Origin: Methanomicrobiales archaeon
GTDB taxonomy: Archaea > Halobacteriota > Methanomicrobia > Methanomicrobiales > Methanoculleaceae
Reading direction: 5' to 3'
Assembly (NCBI GenBank): GCA_012510295.1
Contig: JAAZID010000141.1
Location: 1-10,485 of the forward strand
DNA length: 10,485 nucleotides
Every line of letters starts with the position of its first letter. Within the stretch, counting starts at the first letter, position 1. This document shows positions 5,439 to 10,485 of this stretch, piece after piece. The notes under the pieces were generated by a model. That model was not told the origin of the DNA. It did no database searches and saw nothing but the letters and a program-made list of their open reading frames with translations. Position numbers and translations under genes: made by a program.

Positions 5439-7712
5439 TCACTCCCCATCCGGGGAGTAACGCCGCAGGGTCACCGTTATGGCCGCCCCCTCTTCCGGCC
5501 GGCCGGGGATGCGGTCTCCCGCCCAGACGCTTCCTCTATAACGCTCAACGAGCATCCTGACGATGTAGAGGCCAAGCCCCTTCCCGCTCTTCCTCGTCAC
5601 CCCACGCTCTTTGCGCTCGAATATCCTTGGCTTGAGATCGTCGGATATCCCGGGCCCGGTATCGGCAACCGTAACCGATACCATACCTCCTACCTCCTCC
5701 CGGGTGCTGACGATGACCTCAACATCAGATCCCCCGAACTTGACGGAGTTACCGATCAGGTTTGTGAAGATCTCATCGATGAGGTCATCGGCGAGCACCG
5801 TCACATCCGGTCCATTGAGGGTGATGCTGGTGTTGACGTAGTAGTTGCGCATCCGCCGGAGAACAGGCTCAAGCTGCACCGGCCGGAGTTCGGCACCTCT
5901 CTCCTGTAACCTCCGGATCGTGGTGACATTCCGTATGATATCATTGCTCTGGTAGATGGCCGTGAGCGGCTCCTGGAGGAACTCGCGGGGCACCTCACCC
6001 TCTGACTCAAGGCTCATCTGCAGGTAGCCCATTGCCACGGTGTTTGCGTTGTTGATGTCATGCGTGAGGATATCCAGATAGAGGTTGGCAGACTCGGTCG
6101 CAGCATTCGCCGCCTCAAGATAGCGGTTGGCGGAGGCGAGCGCCATCTCCAGATCCTCATGGAGCATCCCCTTCACGACCACATCACCAAGCTTCTCGCC
6201 GATCGCCACGAGGGTCTGGCGCTCACTCTCCGATATCGTCTCCCGGGTCTTGCTCGCGACCGCGATACAGCCCACCGGTTCATCATCGCCGGGTATGGGC
6301 ACCACCGCAAACGACCGAATGCGAGGACTCTTATGTCCCGGGTACTTCTCATTGAACCGGTCGACGAACCGGGCCTCGCCATCGACAAGAACGTATCGGC
6401 CGGGATATTCATCCCGGCGCAGACAGAGTGGGGGGATCTCCTCACCTACGAAAGCCTGCAGGTGCACGGTGTCAGACCCCGGTTGCACCAGGCAGGCTGC
6501 ACCTATGTCATAGTCCAACAGTGCCACGACCTTCTCCAGTGATACCGGGAGGATCTCGCCCAGACGGCGGGATGCGGTAGCCGCGGCAAGTACCCTGTTG
6601 ATGACCGTGAGGCGCCAGCGTTCCTCCTGCATCGCCTTCTCCGCCCGGCGGCGTTCGGTGATATCCCGGAACGAGACAACCATGCGTTCCGGGGCAGCTC
6701 CATCTTTTTCGAGGGGGACGATCACAACCTCCACAGGCCTTTTAGTACCATCAAACCTGCGGAACATGCACTCAATAGGCGCAAACGCCTCCCTGCACTG
6801 GATCCGATCCCGATAACTCAGGACTGCTTCAAGATCACTCTCAGCGATCAGATCATACGGGTTTCGACCGACCAGATCCTCCCGCCCGCGCCCGCCGAAG
6901 AACCGGATCGCGGCTGCATTCGCCTCAACGATCTCACGGCCGGGGTCAGTCAGGAGGACACCGACATCGGTTGTGTCGAGGATGACCTGGAGTGTCTCCC
7001 TCGAACGGCGGAGCTCCTCCTCCATCCTCTTCTGCTCCCTCATCCCGGTGGCTACCACACAGACCATCTCCTCTTCAGGGAGGGGACTTGCCGAGATGAG
7101 GACCGGATGAGACGCCCCGTCCCGGCCGATGAGGTTACAGTCCAGGCATCCGATCCTGCCCTCTTCCTCAAGGGTTCTGGCGAGTTTGGTGTAACCGGGC
7201 CAGATCTCAGGTATCCCCAGGGACAGGACTTCATCCCGCGAGTACCCGAGCGCTTCAGAACACCAGGGGTTCATCTCCACGATCTCTCCGGTCCTGGACG
7301 AAAAGAGGAAGACGCCCGCGCCCGACGTCTCAAATATTCCCCGGTATCGGCTCTCTCGTGCTTTCAGGCGACTCGAGAGGCTTGATATAACGATAGCAAC
7401 GAGGAGGTATACCATGACGCGGATCAGGGCGTTTATGAGTTCTACCCCAAAACCCCGGGAGAAGAATACCACCTCTGCAAGGTAGATGGTGACGAGCGCG
7501 CCGACAAACGCAACGCCTCTTTCCTGGTGCTGATAGGCCGCGAGGATAATCGGGATGTAAAAAAGGTGCGGGACGATGATGAAGATCCCGGTGGAGAAGC
7601 AGCATATAGAGGTGCCTACGGCTATGAGAGCGGAAATGATGATGCTAAAATCAATGAAACGCTCTTTTATGAGCGCACCATGGAAACAATACCCCGGAGA
7701 ACCCTCTCTCAC
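5439..7712 (-). CDS. Membrane-bound sensor histidine kinase (4 TM, PAS-PAS-GAF-HisKA-like-HATPase)
   Basis: The protein is 757 residues from the GTG at 7712, which follows a GGGTGA ribosome site with nine bases of spacing. An ATG at 7763 (no ribosome site) would add 17 residues. In numbering from the GTG start there are four membrane helices (about 19-39, 43-60, 66-84, 92-110), a PAS domain (about 120-227), a second PAS domain (235-352, ending FRDITERR), a GAF-like domain (365-512), an alanine-rich helix (about 520-545) and the kinase core. The H-box is DILTHDINN with phospho-acceptor H551. The ATPase has the N box FTNLIGNSVKF (N651, N655), G1 DTGPGI (684-689) and G2 GKGLGL (710-715). All catalytic elements are present. 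It should sense a ligand or redox/energy state through PAS and GAF and autophosphorylate at the inner membrane face. There is no receiver in the chain; the stand-alone receiver downstream beyond tRNA-Gly is the obvious partner. The signal is unknown. Confidence 0.9.
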   Translation of the reverse strand: MREGSPGYCFHGALIKERFIDFSIIISALIAVGTSICCFSTGIFIIVPHLFYIPIILAAYQHQERGVAFVGALVTIYLAEVVFFSRGFGVELINALIRVMVYLLVAIVISSLSSRLKARESRYRGIFETSGAGVFLFSSRTGEIVEMNPWCSEALGYSRDEVLSLGIPEIWPGYTKLARTLEEEGRIGCLDCNLIGRDGASHPVLISASPLPEEEMVCVVATGMREQKRMEEELRRSRETLQVILDTTDVGVLLTDPGREIVEANAAAIRFFGGRGREDLVGRNPYDLIAESDLEAVLSYRDRIQCREAFAPIECMFRRFDGTKRPVEVVIVPLEKDGAAPERMVVSFRDITERRRAEKAMQEERWRLTVINRVLAAATASRRLGEILPVSLEKVVALLDYDIGAACLVQPGSDTVHLQAFVGEEIPPLCLRRDEYPGRYVLVDGEARFVDRFNEKYPGHKSPRIRSFAVVPIPGDDEPVGCIAVASKTRETISESERQTLVAIGEKLGDVVVKGMLHEDLEMALASANRYLEAANAATESANLYLDILTHDINNANTVAMGYLQMSLESEGEVPREFLQEPLTAIYQSNDIIRNVTTIRRLQERGAELRPVQLEPVLRRMRNYYVNTSITLNGPDVTVLADDLIDEIFTNLIGNSVKFGGSDVEVIVSTREEVGGMVSVTVADTGPGISDDLKPRIFERKERGVTRKSGKGLGLYIVRMLVERYRGSVWAGDRIPGRPEEGAAITVTLRRYSPDGE
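5441..5458 (-). terminator. Perfect 7-bp hairpin at the 3' end of the kinase gene
   Basis: ACTCCCC (5441-5447) and GGGGAGT (5452-5458) form a perfect 7-bp stem with a four-base loop, covering the last codons and touching the stop codon of the kinase gene. It is not followed by a clear U-run on the minus strand, so it may protect the mRNA end rather than terminate. It could also be a by-product of the encoded residues. Confidence 0.35.
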
Positions 7713-8071
7713 ACAAAATATGTCACCCGGGGCCACGATAAACCCTTTCAATATACATTCCATCGAGGTACAACGAAACAAGATTTTAGAGCTAATTATG
7801 CTCTGTTTTTGGAGAATGCATGAGGACGCGACGGGATAGACTACGCCCGAATCCGGGTGCCGGGGGAGCAGCCCAGGACCGGGAGAAATACCAGAGCATT
7901 GGGGCAGGATAGACAAACCGGCGGAGCAACAGCAGGACAGAGAATGAGACGGGTATCACCAGACCGAAAGGGACAGGAGCCAATCACGCATCCACCCGAA
8001 GCGGCGCATCTCCGATACCCTTAAGATCTCTCCCGGAGAATAAGATACAGCACTTACTGTGCTGGCTATGG
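7713..8071. other. Left part of the divergent intergenic region between the kinase and rps15
   Basis: The part nearest the kinase is AT-rich and holds its promoter. The stretch 7830-8030 is GC-rich with no ORF I believe. A weak TATA-like AATAAGATA sits at 8039-8047 on the plus strand, which would place an rps15 transcript start near 8070. A 6-bp hairpin CAGCAC-TTACT-GTGCTG lies at 8048-8064. Confidence 0.5.
7780..7788 (-). promoter_or_regulatory. Possible TATA box for the sensor kinase gene
   Basis: The minus strand reads TCTAAAATC within an AT-rich patch. Initiation about 27 bases downstream, near 7757, would give a leader of some 45 bases before the GTG at 7712 and would lie downstream of the alternative ATG at 7763. 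This agrees with the chosen start. It is a resemblance only. Confidence 0.25.
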
Positions 8072-8155
8072 TAAGTCCGACGTGCTCCCACGCACTGCCC
8101 GAAAGGGCTTGGGATTACAGAGATTAGTCAGTTTACGGACTCTTTTCTGGACTTA
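8072..8155 (+). ncRNA. Candidate structured RNA in the rps15 leader (or a small RNA)
   Basis: TAAGTCC (8072-8078) and GGACTTA (8149-8155) are perfectly complementary and can close a domain, with an extra G-U pair inside (8079/8148). Inside are GCCC-GAAA-GGGC (8097-8108), a GNRA-capped hairpin; TCCCA/TGGGA (8086-8090 with 8110-8114), which can enclose it; and AGTC/GACT (8126-8129 with 8138-8141). GTGC/GCAC (8082-8085 with 8092-8095) can form at the same time, making TCCCA the loop of a pseudoknot. A second GGACT at 8137-8141 offers an alternative partner for AGTCC, so two exclusive folds exist. The element ends 15 bases before the rps15 ribosome site. Bacterial S15 represses its own mRNA through leader structures, including a pseudoknot in E. 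coli; an archaeal equivalent here is inference. Pairing was done by eye without energies or homologues. Confidence 0.35.
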
Positions 8156-8170
8156 ACATAGTATATAATC

Positions 8171-8177
8171 GGAGGTG
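8171..8177 (+). promoter_or_regulatory. Ribosome binding site of rps15
   Basis: GGAGGTG lies six bases before the ATG at 8184 and matches the archaeal anti-Shine-Dalgarno well. It fixes the start codon. CTCC at 8085-8088 in the upstream structured region could pair with its GGAG, a possible but unproven way to mask it. Confidence 0.8.
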
Positions 8178-8183
8178 TATTGA

Positions 8184-8642
8184 ATGGCAAGAATGTATGC
8201 CCGGCGTCGCGGAACCAGTGGTTCCGTCAAACCCTACCGGAAGGAAGCACCCGGGTGGTCCAACACGGATACGGCGGAGATCGAGAAGATCATCGTTGAG
8301 CTCCGCAAAGACGGTATGTCGAGCAGCCAGATTGGCCTTGTGCTCCGGGACAAGTACGGTGTCCCGGACGTCAAGCTCGCCACCGGCAAGCGCGTGAACG
8401 AGATCCTCCGCGAAAACGACCTCGAGTCCGAGATCCCCGAAGATCTGCGCAACCTGATGCAGAAGGCGCTCGGGCTGAGGAAACATCTCGCAGAGAACAG
8501 AAAGGATGTGCACAACGCCCGCCAGCTCCAGATCACCGAGTCCAAGGTGCGCCGGCTGGGCAAGTACTACGTCAGGTCCGGGCGGATGCCGAAGGGCTGG
8601 ACATACAAACCGGAGACCGCGGAGATACTGCTCTCCCGCTGA
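8184..8642 (+). CDS. rps15: 30S ribosomal protein uS15 (archaeal S15P)
   Basis: This 152-residue protein is the full archaeal/eukaryotic form of S15. It begins with the conserved basic extension MARMYARRRGTSGSVKPYR and then PGWSN, followed by the helical core with DVKLATGKRVNEIL, IPEDLRNLM-x-KA-x-GLRKHL and the C-terminal RRLGKYY and LPxGWxY-like MPKGWTYKPETA. S15 binds a three-way junction in the central domain of 16S rRNA early in small-subunit assembly. The start is set by GGAGGTG six bases upstream. It heads a plus-strand gene string with recJ-like, pcc1 and rps3ae; the next gene starts six bases after its stop. Its expression may be governed by the structured leader at 8072-8155. Identification is firm. 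Confidence 0.98.
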   Translation: MARMYARRRGTSGSVKPYRKEAPGWSNTDTAEIEKIIVELRKDGMSSSQIGLVLRDKYGVPDVKLATGKRVNEILRENDLESEIPEDLRNLMQKALGLRKHLAENRKDVHNARQLQITESKVRRLGKYYVRSGRMPKGWTYKPETAEILLSR

Positions 8643-8648
8643 CGACCC

Positions 8649-9866
8649 ATGTCGCTTGACGCCGCTGCTGCCAGCCTCGCCGACCATCTCCTCGAGCAGG
8701 AGTTTGTGGAGGTGTTTGCGCACCACGATGCCGACGGTATAGCCGCCGCATCCATCCTCTGCCACGCCATGTTCCGCAAGGGCGGGCGGTTCCGGCTGAG
8801 GATTCGCTCAAGCATCACCACGGCCGACGTTCCTCGCGATAGCAGCGTGCTTCTCTGCGACTTCGGGTCAGCGCTATCAGACCTCCCCGGCGACGTGATG
8901 GTGGTGGATCATCACGTGCCTTATTTCGAGGGTGACTACCACGTCAACCCGCGCCTCGCGGGTATCGACGGCGACCGGAACCTCTCGGCCGCCGGCGCGG
9001 CATACCTCGTCGCACAGCGTATGGGGGATAACCGCGACCTCGCGGGGCTTGTGCTCCTCGGTATCATAGGAGACCGGCAGGACCTTGAGGGGCCGAACCG
9101 GGAGATATCAAACGACGGCATAGCAAACGGATTCATCACCCCCCGTCGCGGCCTCCGCCTCCCCGGGAGAGGGCTCGTCGAGCAGTTCGCGCTCGCGGTC
9201 AACCCCTACCTCCCCGGATTCTCGGGCGCTCCCGAGACCGCACGGAGACTGATCGCGGAGGTCACCGATGATGATGACGTGGACTACGAGTCGCTCATAT
9301 CCCGGGTCGTCCTTGCGACCGCCCCGGAGGCGTCGCTCTCCGCGGTATACGGGATCTGGGGGACCACATACAGTCTCGGCCGGGAGGTCATCGACGAGGC
9401 CTTAAGCCTCGCCGCCGTCGTCGACGCCTGCGGCAAGGCCGGGTCCGGGGACCTCGGCGCATCGCTCTGCCTCCGCTCATCCCACGCACTGCAGGAGGCC
9501 TGGGAGATCGCCGCCCGCTACCGGCAGGCGATCATCGCCGGCATCCACGGGGCACGCCGTCTCGACGAGGGAGTCGCCCTCTTCGAGGTGGATGATGGAT
9601 CGGTGGCGAGCGATGTCGCGGATGCCCTTGCAAATGATCTCGATCAGGACGGGCCTGTCTTCGTCGTCGGACAGAGGGGCGACCACTGCTCCATATCGGC
9701 ACGCTGCCCGCCGGGGGTCGATATCGACCTCGAGGCGCTGATGCGGACAGTCGCGGAGGCCTGCGGAGGCCAGGGCGGTGGACATCACCGGAGGGCCGGC
9801 GCCCGGATCGATGCCGGGAACCTGGACCAGTTCAGGAAGGAACTCCTGGAGGTGATCCCCGCATGA
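8649..9866 (+). CDS. DHH-family RecJ-like phosphoesterase/nuclease
   Basis: The 405-residue protein has an N-terminal DHH domain and a C-terminal DHHA1 domain. Motif I is HHDADGIAAAS (H25, H26, D27, D29), motif II is LLCDFG (D71), motif III is VVDHH (D87, H88, H89), motif IV is IIGDRQD (D142), and the C-terminal substrate motif is GGGHHRRAG (376-384). All the metal-binding residues of the family are present, so it should be an active Mn2+-type phosphoesterase. Archaeal relatives are RecJ-like single-strand exonucleases, including the GINS-associated nuclease, and Cdc45-type replisome partners. This copy lacks other domains and is shorter than bacterial RecJ, so the precise substrate (ssDNA, RNA or small nucleotides) is open. 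There is no clear ribosome site before the ATG, which starts six bases after the rps15 stop, so translation is probably coupled. Its stop overlaps the pcc1 start (ATGA). Confidence 0.9.
   Translation: MSLDAAAASLADHLLEQEFVEVFAHHDADGIAAASILCHAMFRKGGRFRLRIRSSITTADVPRDSSVLLCDFGSALSDLPGDVMVVDHHVPYFEGDYHVNPRLAGIDGDRNLSAAGAAYLVAQRMGDNRDLAGLVLLGIIGDRQDLEGPNREISNDGIANGFITPRRGLRLPGRGLVEQFALAVNPYLPGFSGAPETARRLIAEVTDDDDVDYESLISRVVLATAPEASLSAVYGIWGTTYSLGREVIDEALSLAAVVDACGKAGSGDLGASLCLRSSHALQEAWEIAARYRQAIIAGIHGARRLDEGVALFEVDDGSVASDVADALANDLDQDGPVFVVGQRGDHCSISARCPPGVDIDLEALMRTVAEACGGQGGGHHRRAGARIDAGNLDQFRKELLEVIPA
9848..9856 (+). promoter_or_regulatory. Ribosome binding site of pcc1
   Basis: GGAGGTGAT, a complete match to the archaeal anti-Shine-Dalgarno, lies inside the last codons of the RecJ-like gene, six bases before the pcc1 ATG. 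It fixes that start at 9863 despite the overlap of the genes. Confidence 0.8.
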
Positions 9867-10132
9867 TCAGGATCGAGGGCATCATCGAGACACCGCACCG
9901 CCACCCCGACTGCGTGGCAGCGGCGCTCGAACCCGACAACCTCACCCTGATCAGGACTCACCCCGTCAAGGGAGGGGTCCGGGCTGAGATCGACGGGACA
10001 AAACTCCGTTCGATCACCGCATCGGTGGATGACTACCTCATGAACCTGGCGATAGCGGAGGATATCTGCACATCGGCATCCGGGGCAAAAAGGTCTAAAA
10101 TAGCGCAGAATACGGGTCAATCGGTTATATAA
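9863..10132 (+). CDS. pcc1: KEOPS complex subunit Pcc1
   Basis: This 89-residue protein has the size and pattern of Pcc1/CTAG-antigen-like KEOPS subunits: an N-terminal beta strand (MIRIEGIIETP), a helix (PDCVAAALEPDN), two strands (LTLIRTHPVKGGVRAEIDG) and a long C-terminal helix containing LRSITASVDDYLMNLAIAED. Pcc1 dimerises and binds Kae1 in KEOPS, which transfers the threonylcarbamoyl group from threonylcarbamoyl-AMP to A37 of ANN-decoding tRNAs. Position between recJ-like and rps3ae supports the call, as this order is familiar in euryarchaea. The start overlaps the preceding stop as ATGA and has a perfect ribosome site. The last 20 residues (SGAKRSKIAQ onward) look like a flexible basic tail. 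The threonylcarbamoyl-AMP synthase of the same pathway lies at the left end of the window. Confidence 0.85.
   Translation: MIRIEGIIETPHRHPDCVAAALEPDNLTLIRTHPVKGGVRAEIDGTKLRSITASVDDYLMNLAIAEDICTSASGAKRSKIAQNTGQSVI
10094..10102 (+). promoter_or_regulatory. Possible internal TATA box for rps3ae
   Basis: TCTAAAATA, preceded by an A-rich AAAAAGG, lies near the end of pcc1. Initiation about 26 bases downstream would give a leader of some 25 bases with the ribosome site AAGTGAT (10140-10146) just before the ATG at 10150. An internal promoter would let eS1 be made beyond the level of the upstream genes. Sequence resemblance only. Confidence 0.25.
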
Positions 10133-10149
10133 CAAAGAGAAGTGATTCC

Positions 10150-10485
10150 ATGGCAAAGAAGAAACAGGTTGGAAGAAGGGTGGAAGGCTGGAAGGCCAAG
10201 CGGTGGTACCGGGTATATGTGCCTGAAGCCTTCGGCAAAGTTGAGATCGGGGATACCATCTCGGCCGACCCCGAGAATATGGTCGGCCGGGTTATGACCG
10301 CGACACTCGGCGAAGTGTTGCAGGACTACTCAAAGTCTCATATCAAGATGAAGTTCAAGATCAACAACGTGGCCGGGGATGCCGCCTACACCGAGTTCAT
10401 CGGTCATGAGGTGACCCGGGACTACCTGCGGTCGATGGTCAAGCGGCGGGCATCCCGTATCGACACCATCCACCCGGTCATCAGC
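10150..10485 (+). CDS. rps3ae: 30S ribosomal protein eS1 (S3Ae), 5' part
   Basis: The frame opens at ATG 10150 and remains open for 112 codons to the window edge, so it is truncated by the window and not by mutation. The start MAKKKQVGRRVEGWKAKRWY, then YVPEAFGKVEIGDTISADPE, VGRVMTATLGEVLQDYSKSH, KMKFKINNVAGD-A-YTEFIGHE and RDYLRSMVKRR are characteristic of archaeal/eukaryotic S3Ae (eS1), a small-subunit protein near the mRNA exit on the platform; the family is usually about 200 residues. AAGTGAT three bases before the ATG is the likely ribosome site. It follows the pcc1 stop after 17 bases and ends the string begun by rps15. Confidence 0.96.
   Translation, partial: MAKKKQVGRRVEGWKAKRWYRVYVPEAFGKVEIGDTISADPENMVGRVMTATLGEVLQDYSKSHIKMKFKINNVAGDAAYTEFIGHEVTRDYLRSMVKRRASRIDTIHPVIS

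Noticed and set aside
7792..7983. A 63-codon minus-strand ORF with a hydrophobic stretch upstream of the kinase
   Set aside because: It starts with TTG without a ribosome site, and the hydrophobic part is interrupted by arginines. It overlaps the kinase promoter region. Chance is the simpler explanation.
8071..8109. Resemblance of GGTAAGTCC and nearby bases to a conserved block of RNase P RNA
   Set aside because: The stretch before rps15 is too short for RNase P RNA and the other conserved blocks are missing.
8159..8168. TAGTATATAA as a TATA box for rps15
   Set aside because: It is only about 20 bases before the ATG, so initiation would fall inside the gene, and the good ribosome site after it implies a longer leader.
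8133..8765. A 210-codon minus-strand ORF opposite rps15
   Set aside because: It lies across the rps15 coding region, its promoter side and the recJ-like start, all well supported on the plus strand. The protein has no recognisable features.
10125..10132. TTATATAA as a TATA box for rps3ae
   Set aside because: Initiation at the usual distance would fall at or after the ATG at 10150. The sequence also encodes the pcc1 stop. TCTAAAATA at 10094 fits better.

Overview
The window reads as a piece of a GC-rich euryarchaeal chromosome, most likely a methanogen of the order Methanomicrobiales (Methanoculleus-like). The grounds are the archaeal gene string uS15, RecJ-like DHH protein, KEOPS subunit Pcc1, eS1 (S3Ae); Shine-Dalgarno sites matching an archaeal 16S tail (GGAGGTGAT); a tRNA gene without encoded CCA; an ACT plus DUF5612-type protein; and a histidine kinase with an HDINN-type H-box, common in these methanogens. 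The genus is inferred from general knowledge, not from a search.

Left block (1-1304, minus strand): an ACT-domain protein, then a Sua5/YrdC-type threonylcarbamoyl-AMP synthase joined to it by a one-base stop/start overlap, then the 5' end of a third gene whose start lies inside the end of the synthase gene and which leaves the window. This looks like one operon. The 1305-1619 gap carries the likely promoter and, on the plus strand, a possible small one-helix membrane peptide split by a -1 frame break.

Signalling block (1620-7712, minus strand): in transcription order, a membrane-anchored sensor histidine kinase (4 TM, PAS, PAS, GAF-like, HisKA-like, ATPase), a tRNA-Gly(CCC) gene, a stand-alone receiver protein and a 968-residue HEAT-repeat protein. 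The kinase has no receiver, the receiver has no output domain, and the HEAT protein follows the receiver directly. A two-component pathway ending on a HEAT scaffold is therefore a reasonable inference. A 348-base relatively AT-rich gap (4974-5321) holds the receiver promoter and a doubtful small plus-strand ORF.

Right block (8184-10485, plus strand): rps15, recJ-like, pcc1 and rps3ae, tightly packed (6-base gap, ATGA overlap, 17-base gap) and evidently co-transcribed. rps3ae runs off the window. The 470-base divergent gap before rps15 includes about 85 bases that can fold into a closed multi-stem RNA with a possible pseudoknot, ending shortly before the rps15 ribosome binding site. This is the best candidate here for something undescribed: an archaeal S15 leader element or a small RNA.

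Two genes at opposite ends belong to one pathway. The Sua5-type enzyme makes threonylcarbamoyl-AMP, and Pcc1 is part of KEOPS, which transfers that group to A37 of tRNAs to make t6A.
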